Below, one piece after another: positions 1-7,160 of a DNA stretch of 30,599 bases. The stretch is from JAGYLJ01 sp964383545. Lineage in GTDB: Bacteria > Patescibacteriota > Minisyncoccia > Phycocordibacterales > UBA12079. Within the stretch, counting starts at the first letter, position 1. Every line of letters starts with the position of its first letter. Below the pieces are notes generated by a model. That model ran no database searches. It was given only the letters and a program-made list of their open reading frames with translations, and was not told the DNA's origin. A program made the translations under genes and the position numbers. The DNA lies in the NCBI GenBank assembly GCA_964383545.1, contig CAYLHD010000004.1, positions 1 to 30,599 on the forward strand, given 5' to 3'.

Positions 1-140
1 GTGATATTACTGAAATTAAATATATTAATCCAACAGATTATATAGAATATTTTGATTGGGGAAAGGTTGGAAAACGGATTATCGAAAGAGCTCTTGAATT
101 TAGGAATGATACTAAACATTCTTTGAAAGATTTGGTTTAA
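1..140 (+). CDS. 3' end of an unidentified gene (partial)
   Basis: An open frame enters from the left edge (codons from base 3) and stops at TAA 138-140, giving about 45 C-terminal residues that include YFDWGKVGKRIIER and EFRND. I do not recognise the family. A short amphipathic C-terminal helix after an F/W-rich motif is seen at the end of some GT4 glycosyltransferases, but that is only a weak resemblance. A closely similar tail recurs at 1746-1856 after the M16 peptidase gene, so this gene probably has or had a paralogue. The start lies outside the window. Confidence 0.55.
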   Translation, partial: DITEIKYINPTDYIEYFDWGKVGKRIIERALEFRNDTKHSLKDLV

Positions 141-189
141 ATAGGTAGTTTAGCTAAATAATTTACCTAATATCTAAAAAGTGAATAAA

Positions 190-218
190 TTGACATATAT
201 TTTATAATATGTTATTTT
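190..218 (+). promoter_or_regulatory. Sigma70-type promoter for the 54-aa gene
   Basis: TTGACA at 190-195 is followed after 17 nt by TATTTT at 213-218. The expected start near 225 gives a leader of about 65 nt with a small GGACA/TGTCC hairpin before the Shine-Dalgarno. The perfect -35 makes this one of the better promoters in the window. Confidence 0.6.
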
Positions 219-290
219 ATTTATAGGCAGTGGTAGTTCTTTCGTGGACAATAATGTCCTAAAAAACCCATATAATAAGGAGAAAAATTA

Positions 291-455
291 ATGGGAAAGA
301 AACATGTAAACACTGATAAAGGGAAGTCGTTCCAAAAGTCACATGGTCGTCGAGGAGGATCTACTCCTAAAGACAATAGTGGTGGCCGTGAAAGAAATGT
401 TGGACACGATAAATCCGAGGAACATTCTCGGTCGCCAAAAGGTAATCGTGGATAA
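291..455 (+). CDS. 54-aa basic, probably disordered protein
   Basis: An ATG at 291 sits 8 nt after a strong Shine-Dalgarno (AAGGAG, 277-282) and the frame runs to TAA at 453-455. The product is rich in Lys, Arg, Gly, Ser and His (for example SHGRRGGS and SPKGNRG), with no hydrophobic core, signal peptide or membrane segment. I do not recognise it. A dedicated promoter (190-218) and an intrinsic terminator (480-515) make it a single-gene transcript. The canonical Shine-Dalgarno contrasts with the many leaderless starts nearby. The composition would suit nucleic-acid binding, but that is a guess. Confidence 0.6.
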   Translation: MGKKHVNTDKGKSFQKSHGRRGGSTPKDNSGGRERNVGHDKSEEHSRSPKGNRG

Positions 456-479
456 GTATTATTTCTTGTAAATGATAGA

Positions 480-515
480 GAAGGTGTGTTTTAAGGACAC
501 ACCTTCATTTTTTTT
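480..515 (+). terminator. Intrinsic terminator after the 54-aa gene
   Basis: A perfect 10-bp stem (480-489 with 497-506) encloses a 7-nt loop and is followed by eight T residues at 508-515. It lies directly before the TATAAT of the next gene. Confidence 0.9.
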
Positions 516-517
516 GC

Positions 518-523
518 TATAAT
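518..523 (+). promoter_or_regulatory. -10 box of the M16 peptidase gene (leaderless)
   Basis: TATAAT at 518-523 ends 6 nt before the ATG at 530, so the expected transcription start coincides with the start codon. No good -35 is visible. The box abuts the U-tract of the preceding terminator. Confidence 0.55.
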
Positions 524-529
524 TAATTT

Positions 530-1747
530 ATGAAAATAAAAAGTCAAAAATTAGATAATGGGCTAAAAATTGTGTGTGCAGAAACACATGGTTTGAATAA
601 AGCGAGTTTTACTATACTGGTTAAAGCTGGTTCTGTTTATGAAAATAAGAATAATAATGGAATTTTTCATTTAATAGAACATTGTGTTTTCGGTGGGTCA
701 AAAAAGTATTCCAGCGGGGATGATATTGAGAGAAAATTAAATGATTTAAATATTATAGACAATGTAACTACTGATGAGGAGTTTACTAAATATAATTTCA
801 GTTTTCATGCAAAAGATAGTTTAGAAGTTTTAGATTTTTTATTAGAGATTTTGCTAAATTCTATTTTTGATAGTTGTAATATAAAAAAAGAAAAGGAGAT
901 TATTTCAGAAGAAATAAAGGCTGATAAAAATAATAATTATACGATTTTTTATTCAAAAGCGAATGAAATCTTATGTAAAAATACACCTTTATTATTCGAT
1001 TCAATTGGTACAAAGTTTTCTTTAGATAAATTAGATAAAGATGATGTTATCAAAATTTATGAAAAATACTATATTTCCAACAATATAGTAGTTTCATATG
1101 TGGGATCTTTCGAATTTGATAAAATCTTAAAAAAATTAGAAGAATATTTTTTGGAAAGTAAAGATACTAAATTAATAAAATATCCAAAATTTAAACTAAT
1201 TCAAAATAAAAGCAATAAAAGACATTTAATAAAGGTTTCTGATAATTTTAATTTTATTTCCTTATCGTTTCCTGTGAATTATTCTAAGAAAGGTGACGAG
1301 GATTTAGCTTATCTACTTAAATTTATTTTAGATGAAAAACTTAAGAAAGTTTTGATTTTAAAAGAAAAAATAAGTTATGACATAAAAGTTAATTTAATAG
1401 AATTTAATAATTTTGGAATTTTAGATGTAAATTCTAGTTTTAGTAAAATCAATAAGGAAAAGGTAATTAAAGTATTGGAAAAGGAATCTTCAAATTTGAT
1501 AATAACAAAAGAAGAAATGAATGATGCTAAAAATAAGATATTCAGTATTATTGATTTTACTTTAGATGATCCAGCAGATTTGTCTGAATACTTAGCTTAT
1601 AATTTTTCAGATGGTAAGTTAAGAACACCGGAACAAGAAAAAAAAGATTTGGAAAAGATTACACTATTAAAGATGAATAATTTTGCTAAAAAAGTTTTGG
1701 TAAGAAATAAAGGTTATTTATTCTTGTCTGACCCTTTACCTCTCTAA
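530..1747 (+). CDS. M16 family zinc metallopeptidase (pitrilysin/MPP-like)
   Basis: The 405-aa protein carries the inverted zinc motif HxxEH as HLIEH (residues 47-51). A glutamate in IISEE (about residue 127) lies 75 residues later, the spacing expected for the third ligand of M16 peptidases. The N-terminal LDNGLKIVCAET and the downstream DVIKIYEKYYISNN region also match the family. At about 405 residues it is a single M16A/M16C pair, as in bacterial YmxG/PqqL-type peptidases, and has no signal peptide. Such enzymes usually degrade peptides, and the substrate here is unknown. There is no Shine-Dalgarno, and TATAAT lies 6 nt upstream. The protein is unusually rich in Lys and Asn. The 3' end overlaps the remnant reading frame that follows. 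Confidence 0.85.
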   Translation: MKIKSQKLDNGLKIVCAETHGLNKASFTILVKAGSVYENKNNNGIFHLIEHCVFGGSKKYSSGDDIERKLNDLNIIDNVTTDEEFTKYNFSFHAKDSLEVLDFLLEILLNSIFDSCNIKKEKEIISEEIKADKNNNYTIFYSKANEILCKNTPLLFDSIGTKFSLDKLDKDDVIKIYEKYYISNNIVVSYVGSFEFDKILKKLEEYFLESKDTKLIKYPKFKLIQNKSNKRHLIKVSDNFNFISLSFPVNYSKKGDEDLAYLLKFILDEKLKKVLILKEKISYDIKVNLIEFNNFGILDVNSSFSKINKEKVIKVLEKESSNLIITKEEMNDAKNKIFSIIDFTLDDPADLSEYLAYNFSDGKLRTPEQEKKDLEKITLLKMNNFAKKVLVRNKGYLFLSDPLPL

Positions 1748-1856
1748 AAAATATACTGAATCTCTTGGAGAAATAACTGAATCAATAAAGTATTTTAACT
1801 GGGGCAAAGTCGGAGAACGAATCATTGAAAGAGTCTTTGAATTTAGAAATAATTAA
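1746..1856 (+). pseudogene. Remnant 3' end paralogous to the gene at 1-140
   Basis: In a frame different from the peptidase, this stretch encodes a tail ending YFNWGKVGERIIER ... EFRNN then TAA (1854-1856). It matches the tail of the gene at the left edge, which reads YFDWGKVGKRIIER ... EFRND. The frame has no start codon after the stop at 1701-1703, so this is a 5'-truncated remnant. Differences between the copies are partly synonymous, so they diverged while coding. The truncation point falls at the end of the M16 gene. Confidence 0.6.
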
Positions 1857-2024
1857 CAAGTTGGCTATGCGATAGCCTATGGAGAGGTCAATCTTTTGAT
1901 TAACTCAAAAAGGATGAATAGATCTAAAAAACTTCCAATGTTTGGAGCACTGGGAGACAAAATTTCTGGAAATTCACTCAGAATTGTGTGATAATGGAGT
2001 TTTATTACTTAAAATTAAACTAAA
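1857..2024. other. Intergenic region upstream of ychF
   Basis: No coding frame is convincing here. A small GGCTAT/ATAGCC hairpin lies at 1863-1877. Extended -10-like sequence TGTGATAAT occurs near 1988-1996 and may serve ychF. No Shine-Dalgarno precedes the ATG at 2025. Confidence 0.35.
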
Positions 2025-3119
2025 ATGCTTTCTATTGGAATCGTAGGACTCCCCAATGTGGGAAAATCAACCTTATTTAATGCTTTGACTGAGAAGCAGG
2101 TTTCGGCTGAGAATTATCCTTTTTGTACTATTGATCCAACTGTGGGCGTAGTATCAGTGCCCGATGAGCGCTTAAATAAATTAACTGAGTTTTCTCAATC
2201 GCAGAAAACTGTACCGGCTGCAATTGAGTTCGTGGATATTGCTGGTTTAGTTAAAGGAGCTCACTCTGGAGAAGGTTTAGGAAATAAATTCCTGGCTAAT
2301 ATTCGTGAGGTAGATGCTATTATAGAGATAGTTAGAATCTTTGAAGATGGTGATGTTATTCATGTAGAAGGTAAGATTGATCCCATGGATGATATTGAGG
2401 TAATTAATTTGGAATTAATTATGGCTGATTTTCAGACTGTTTCAAAGAGGATTGCTAATTTGGAGAAAGACATTAAAAGGCAGGATAAAAAAGCTGTTTT
2501 GGAGAAAGATGTTTTAGTAAAAATTGAAAAAGTTTTGGATGAAGGTCAATTAGCTTCTTCTTTGGAATTATTAAAAGAAGAAACTGAAATTGTTAAAGGA
2601 CTTCATTTGTTAACCATGAAGCCAATTCTATATGTTTTTAATAAAAAAATGGGGGGTAAGAATTTGGATGAGACAGATAATCCAAAATGGTTAGAAGTTG
2701 AGGAGTTTTTAGAAAAGAGTAATTCTAAGTGGATTAAAATTGATGTTCAGATAGAACAGGAGTTAAAAGATTTGCCAGAGGATGAGAGGGAAGAATATAA
2801 GCAGACTTTAGGTGGTACCTGTGATGATGTGGATAGACTTATTCAAAAAGGTTATGAACTATTAGATTTGATGACTTATTTTACCACCGGTGAAGATGAA
2901 TCAAGAGCATGGACAGTAAAAAGAAATTCTACTGCTCCTCAGGCTGGTATGGCGATTCATACTGATTTTAAAGATAAATTTATTAAAGCCGATGTGATTA
3001 ATTGGAAAACTTTACTGCAAGCTGGTTCTCGAGGAAAGGCTAGAGAAGAAGGTTTAATTAGAACAGAAGGGAAGGAATATGTTGTTCAAGACGGAGATGC
3101 AATTGAGTTTAAAATATAG
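2025..3119 (+). CDS. ychF: Ribosome-associated P-loop ATPase YchF (OLA1 family)
   Basis: This is an Obg-class P-loop NTPase of 364 aa, the normal family length. Walker A is GLPNVGKST (residues 8-16), the switch region has NYPFCTIDP, and G3 is DIAGLVKGA. The central coiled coil is followed by a nucleotide-base motif at VFNKK. YchF proteins have a changed G4 motif and prefer ATP to GTP, and no canonical NKxD is present here. The C-terminal TGS domain (about residues 280-364) contains FTTGEDESRAWTV and ends in DGDAIEFKI. YchF binds ribosomes and is linked to stress and redox responses. It stands alone between a degraded region and the 72-aa gene. Confidence 0.97.
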   Translation: MLSIGIVGLPNVGKSTLFNALTEKQVSAENYPFCTIDPTVGVVSVPDERLNKLTEFSQSQKTVPAAIEFVDIAGLVKGAHSGEGLGNKFLANIREVDAIIEIVRIFEDGDVIHVEGKIDPMDDIEVINLELIMADFQTVSKRIANLEKDIKRQDKKAVLEKDVLVKIEKVLDEGQLASSLELLKEETEIVKGLHLLTMKPILYVFNKKMGGKNLDETDNPKWLEVEEFLEKSNSKWIKIDVQIEQELKDLPEDEREEYKQTLGGTCDDVDRLIQKGYELLDLMTYFTTGEDESRAWTVKRNSTAPQAGMAIHTDFKDKFIKADVINWKTLLQAGSRGKAREEGLIRTEGKEYVVQDGDAIEFKI

Positions 3120-3144
3120 ATTTTTAGTTTATTAACATTATTAC

Positions 3145-3173
3145 TTGACTTGTTGTAACTAGTATTCTATAGT
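3145..3173 (+). promoter_or_regulatory. Promoter of the 72-aa gene
   Basis: TTGACT at 3145-3150 and TATAGT at 3168-3173 are separated by 17 nt. Transcription would start near 3180, giving a leader of about 60 nt that contains the Shine-Dalgarno. Confidence 0.75.
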
Positions 3174-3239
3174 CTTAATTGGAAGTTAGTTGTGGTTGGT
3201 AGATGTTTAATGTTCTTTTATTTTTGGGAGGAAACAGAA

Positions 3240-3458
3240 ATGACAGAGATTCAATTGCAGACAGGGGATGAATTGAGAGGTAATAGTAGTCATGGTTCTG
3301 TTCATCTATTCAGAGGTGGTGCTGATCTTGGTTTGGTGGGGTCAGGGATGAAACTTATGAGTAATTTAGGTTTTCAAACCTTCTCCAAAGATTTTGCCAA
3401 TAGTTTTGGATCCAGAGTTCGGTCACAGAATGATCCTTGGATCTCTCAGGTCGAATAA
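3240..3458 (+). CDS. 72-aa orphan protein of unknown function
   Basis: I chose ATG 3240 because GGGAGG at 3226-3231 lies exactly 8 nt upstream. An in-frame ATG at 3192 has no such signal and would add 16 residues not supported by context. The product begins MTEIQLQTGDEL, has a Gly-rich middle (FRGGADLGLVGSG) and a C-terminal segment rich in Phe, Ser and Asn. It has no signal peptide or clear membrane segment. I do not recognise the family. Its own promoter (3145-3173) and strong terminator (3470-3505) make it monocistronic. Together with the 54-aa gene it forms a pair of short orphans with strong Shine-Dalgarno sites. Confidence 0.65.
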   Translation: MTEIQLQTGDELRGNSSHGSVHLFRGGADLGLVGSGMKLMSNLGFQTFSKDFANSFGSRVRSQNDPWISQVE

Positions 3459-3469
3459 AGATCTTTTTT

Positions 3470-3505
3470 GGTCTCGTGCATTGTTTTTGCACGAGGCCGT
3501 TTTTT
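3470..3505 (+). terminator. Intrinsic terminator after the 72-aa gene
   Basis: An 11-bp stem (3470-3480 with 3488-3498, one G-T pair) with a T-rich 7-nt loop is followed by a T run at 3500-3505. Confidence 0.9.
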
Positions 3506-3506
3506 A

Positions 3507-3535
3507 TTGTAATAACAAGATTGGTTTGATATTAT
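3507..3535 (+). promoter_or_regulatory. leuS promoter
   Basis: TTGTAA at 3507-3512 and TATTAT at 3530-3535 are separated by 17 nt, immediately after the terminator. The predicted leader is about 25 nt and lacks a Shine-Dalgarno. Confidence 0.6.
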
Positions 3536-3565
3536 TGAGGGTAGCTTTAGTTCAATAAATTAACT

Positions 3566-5935
3566 ATGGAAAAATATAATCATAAAAAAATAGAAGCAAA
3601 ATGGCAAAAAACATGGGAAGAAAATCAAGTGGTTAAGATTGATAAAGATGACACAGCCAAAAAATTCTATATGTTGGATATGTTTCCTTACCCTTCTGGA
3701 GAAGGTCTTCACATGGGTCATACTGAGTCTTATACAGCGAGTGATGTTTATACTCGTTTTAAGACAATGCAAGGTTTCAATGTTCTTCATCCACAAGGAT
3801 TTGATGCTTTTGGTTTACCAGCAGAAAACTATGCTATTAAAACAGGGACAGACCCTAAGACAAGTACTGCTCAGAACATTAGTAATTTTATTGGACAGAT
3901 GAAATCTTTAGGGTTACTTTATGATTTTGACGAAAAGGTGGTTACCTATGAACCAGAATATTATAAATGGACGCAATGGTTATTTGGGAAATTTTTTGAA
4001 AATAACTTGGTTTATAAAAAAACTTCTAAAATTAATTGGTGTGAATCTTGCCAAACCGGGATTGCTAATGAACAGGTGGTGGGAGGAGAATGTGAACGTT
4101 GTGGAACTCAAATTGTGCAAAAAGAAATTCCTGGTTGGTTTTTTAAGATTACAGAATTTGCTGATGATTTGATTAATGATTTAGATACAGTGGATTGGCC
4201 AGAACATACCAAGAAAAATCAAAAAAATTGGATTGGGAAATCAGAAGGAGCAAAGCTTAATTTTAAAATAAAAGATGTTGATCAAGAAATTGAAGTTTTT
4301 ACTACTCGTCCTGATACTTTGTTTGGGGCAACCTATATGGTGTTAGCTCCTGAACATCAGTTAATAAAAGATTTAAAAAATAAAATAGGTAATTGGGAAG
4401 AAGTTGAAAAATATATTTCTGAATCACAAAGAAAAACAGAAATGGATAGAATAGAGGGAAAGGAAAAGACAGGTGTTAAGTTAGAAGGGGTTCTGGTTAT
4501 TAATCCAGCGAATCAAGAAGAAATTCCTATTTTTGTGGCTGATTATGTTTTAGCTGGTTATGGAACAGGAGCAATTATGGCTGTACCAGCACATGATGAA
4601 AGAGATTTTGAATTTGCGACTAAGTTTGATTTAAATATAGAAGAAGTTATCTCTGGTGGAGATATAAAAAAAGAAGCTTATTCTGGTGATGGAATTCTGA
4701 TAAACTCTGCTCAATTTGACGGTTTAGAACCAGCTGTGGCTAAGGATAAAATTACAGAATTTGTGGGAGGAGAACTAACTTCTAATTATCGTCTCAGAGA
4801 TTGGTCCATGTCTCGTCAAAGATATTGGGGTTGTCCTATTCCAATTGTTTATTCACCAGAAGGTGAAGCTCAATTGATTCCAGAAGAACACTTACCTTGG
4901 TTATTGCCAACGGATGTAGACTTTGTACCGTCTGGAAAGTCACCTTTAGAGAAATCAAAAGAATTAAGAGAGAGAACAGAAAAGATTTTTGGAAAGGGTT
5001 GGGTGCCTGAGTTTGATACCATGGATACTTTTGTAGATTCTTCTTGGTATTTTTTGAGATATCCTGATGTTCACAATAATGAAGAATTTTGTTCGGAAAA
5101 AAGGAAACAATGGTTACCAGTAGATTTATATATTGGAGGAGCCGAGCATACTTATATGCATCTTTTATTTGCGAGATTTTTTGTAAAAGCTATGCATAGG
5201 ATTGGATTGTTAGATTTTAATGAACCGTTTTTAAAGTTAAGACATCAAGGTATGGTTTTGGATAAGGAAGGTAAGAAGATGAGTAAATCAAAAGGTAACG
5301 TAGTTAACCCTAATGAGATGGTAGAAAGATTTGGTGCTGATTCTGTGAGAATGTATATGTTGTTTGCAGCTCCTTTGGAAGATGAAGTTACTTGGAATGA
5401 AAACAATATTGTTGGTGTGTATCGGTTTTTGGAAAAAGTTCTTTATCAGGCAGATAAATTAGAAACTGAAAGTTCTATTGAAGTTACAAATGCTTTACAC
5501 AAGACTATTAGAAAAGTAGAAAATGATACAACAAACCTCAAATATAATACAGCCATTTCAGAGATGATGAAACTAGTGAATGTGATCAAAGATTCTAAAA
5601 TCTCTAAACAAGATTTTGAAAAGTTTTTGAAGATATTAGCTCCTTTTGCTCCTCATATGACAGAAGAAATTTGGAGTAATTTAGGTCATACAGAATCAAT
5701 ACATCTAGAAGAATGGCCCCTATTTGACGAGAAACTAGCCCAGGACGATGTTTTTACTGTAGCTGTACAAGTAAATGGTAAAGTTCGGTCTAAGGTTGAA
5801 ATAGAGGCTGAAACGTTAGAAGATGAGGTAAAAGAAAGAGCTTTATTGGACCCACATGTCACAAAATGGGTGGGAGAGAATAAGGTAAAAAAGGTGATTT
5901 ATGTAAAGAATAAAATACTGAATATTGTTGTTTAA
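3566..5935 (+). CDS. leuS: Leucyl-tRNA synthetase
   Basis: This class I synthetase charges tRNA-Leu. The HIGH motif appears as HMGH (residues 49-52) after FPYPSGEG, which is diagnostic of LeuRS. A zinc-binding insert has CESC and CERC pairs near residue 160. The CP1 editing domain has TTRPDTLFGATY and the conserved GTGAIMAVPAHDERD. KMSKS lies near residue 570. The anticodon-binding domain contains FAPHMTEEIW, and the C-terminal domain carries VQVNGKVRSKVE. All catalytic and editing landmarks are intact. At 789 aa it is slightly shorter than the typical 800-880. It has its own promoter. Confidence 0.98.
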   Translation: MEKYNHKKIEAKWQKTWEENQVVKIDKDDTAKKFYMLDMFPYPSGEGLHMGHTESYTASDVYTRFKTMQGFNVLHPQGFDAFGLPAENYAIKTGTDPKTSTAQNISNFIGQMKSLGLLYDFDEKVVTYEPEYYKWTQWLFGKFFENNLVYKKTSKINWCESCQTGIANEQVVGGECERCGTQIVQKEIPGWFFKITEFADDLINDLDTVDWPEHTKKNQKNWIGKSEGAKLNFKIKDVDQEIEVFTTRPDTLFGATYMVLAPEHQLIKDLKNKIGNWEEVEKYISESQRKTEMDRIEGKEKTGVKLEGVLVINPANQEEIPIFVADYVLAGYGTGAIMAVPAHDERDFEFATKFDLNIEEVISGGDIKKEAYSGDGILINSAQFDGLEPAVAKDKITEFVGGELTSNYRLRDWSMSRQRYWGCPIPIVYSPEGEAQLIPEEHLPWLLPTDVDFVPSGKSPLEKSKELRERTEKIFGKGWVPEFDTMDTFVDSSWYFLRYPDVHNNEEFCSEKRKQWLPVDLYIGGAEHTYMHLLFARFFVKAMHRIGLLDFNEPFLKLRHQGMVLDKEGKKMSKSKGNVVNPNEMVERFGADSVRMYMLFAAPLEDEVTWNENNIVGVYRFLEKVLYQADKLETESSIEVTNALHKTIRKVENDTTNLKYNTAISEMMKLVNVIKDSKISKQDFEKFLKILAPFAPHMTEEIWSNLGHTESIHLEEWPLFDEKLAQDDVFTVAVQVNGKVRSKVEIEAETLEDEVKERALLDPHVTKWVGENKVKKVIYVKNKILNIVV

Positions 5936-6061
5936 AGTGATTTTTGGCAAGGTGTTGACTTTTTCTGGAAAAAATGCTAAAAATAGGTATATAATAAATA
6001 AATAATAGAAAATAACTGATGGTTTTAAATTATCAGTTATGATTATAAAAGATTAAAAAGT
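5936..6061. promoter_or_regulatory. Promoter and leader of the sigma4/HARE-HTH gene
   Basis: TTGACT at 5955-5960 and TATAAT at 5990-5995 are present but not at canonical spacing to each other. TATAAT is the likelier -10. The roughly 60-nt leader holds an 8-bp hairpin (6013-6020 with 6032-6039, loop 11 nt). No Shine-Dalgarno precedes the ATG at 6062. Confidence 0.45.
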
Positions 6062-7087
6062 ATGGCAATTCTTACATTCAATCCGAAACAAATAAATAAA
6101 AAATTTCTACTTGAATTACCTGAAAGATCTCAGGACATTCTTATTCATAGGTACGGGTTGGATAAAGATGCCAAGAAAAACACTCTTGATGCAATCGGAA
6201 AAAAGTATGGTGTGACTAGAGAAAGAGTGAGGCAAATAGAAAATTATTCTCTGAAAAATATTAAGAAATCAGATTTTTTTAAGAGTGCTGAAACAGAAAT
6301 TGTTTTCAAAGAACTTATAGAGGCAATTAAATCATTGGGAGAAGTGGTTGTTGAAAATGATTTATTGAATCATTTATCTAAGGATAAACAGATACAGAAT
6401 AATTTTTTGCTAATGTTAATTTTAGGTGATTCCTTTATTAAGGAAAAAGAAGATTCAGAATTTAAGAGTCGTTGGTTTGTTGATAAGAAACTTTCTAAAG
6501 AAGTTTTAGTTGTTTTAAAGAATTTACATAAAGAATTTGATGAAACTAAACTAGTCCAAGAAGACGAGGTTATTTCTAGTGTTCATAAAAATATTAAATT
6601 TAAAACAAGAGATAAAGAAGATGTTAGACGATGGTTAGCTCTATCAAAAGTAATTGGTAAAAATCCATTTGATGAATGGGGTTTGTCTAAATCTCCAGAT
6701 GTAAAAGTTAAAGGTATTCGTAGTCATGCTTATTTAGTAGTAAGACAGAATGGTTCTCCTATGCATTTTAAAGAGGTTGCCAAGATGATTCAAAAGCATT
6801 TTAATAAGAAAGTTCATGTAGCGACTTGTCATAATGAATTAATTAAGGATAAAAGATTTGTTTTGGTTGGCCGTGGTTTATATGCTTTGTCAGAATGGGG
6901 TTATACTGAAGGAATTGTTAAAGATGTTATAAAATCTATTTTAGAAAAAGAAGGTTCACTTGGTAAAGATGAAATTATAGAAAGAGTTCTAAAAGAGAGG
7001 TACGTTAAAGGTAATACTGTTGCTGTAAATTTACAAAACTCTGATTTCTTTAAGAAAAATGAGGACGGAACCTATTCTCTCCTTTAA
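6062..7087 (+). CDS. Sigma-70 region 4 fused to HARE-HTH domains (transcription regulator)
   Basis: Residues 17-70 match sigma-70 region 4. ERSQDILIHRYGL is followed by TLDAIGKKYGVTRERVRQIE, the helix-turn-helix that reads the -35 element and touches the RNA polymerase beta flap. There is no region 2 (-10 recognition and core clamp binding), so it cannot be a complete sigma factor. After a helical middle, residues about 219-277 (SHAYLVVRQNGSPMHFKEVAKMI) and 281-341 resemble HARE-HTH winged helices like that of the RNA polymerase delta subunit RpoE. It may modulate RNA polymerase at selected promoters. The alternative is a stand-alone DNA-binding protein. It is monocistronic, with a structured leader and a weak terminator. 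Confidence 0.75.
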   Translation: MAILTFNPKQINKKFLLELPERSQDILIHRYGLDKDAKKNTLDAIGKKYGVTRERVRQIENYSLKNIKKSDFFKSAETEIVFKELIEAIKSLGEVVVENDLLNHLSKDKQIQNNFLLMLILGDSFIKEKEDSEFKSRWFVDKKLSKEVLVVLKNLHKEFDETKLVQEDEVISSVHKNIKFKTRDKEDVRRWLALSKVIGKNPFDEWGLSKSPDVKVKGIRSHAYLVVRQNGSPMHFKEVAKMIQKHFNKKVHVATCHNELIKDKRFVLVGRGLYALSEWGYTEGIVKDVIKSILEKEGSLGKDEIIERVLKERYVKGNTVAVNLQNSDFFKKNEDGTYSLL

Positions 7088-7117
7088 TCAACAATTTAAT
7101 TGTTTTTATATACAGTT

Positions 7118-7144
7118 AGGGGTTTTCTTGTAAACCCCTTTTAT
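7118..7144 (+). terminator. Probable intrinsic terminator
   Basis: AGGGGTTT (7118-7125) pairs perfectly with AAACCCCT (7132-7139) around a 6-nt loop. The T run after it is short (TTTTAT). It separates the regulator gene from the membrane protein gene. Confidence 0.7.
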
Positions 7145-7160
7145 AGTAAAATATATACTA

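Noticed and set aside
3192..3239. Upstream start for the 72-aa gene
   Set aside because: The Shine-Dalgarno GGGAGG sits 8 nt before ATG 3240, and the extension has no ribosome-binding signal.
3560..3796. Minus-strand open frame over the start of leuS
   Set aside because: It is antisense to the well-supported LeuRS N-terminus, with no family motifs or start signals.
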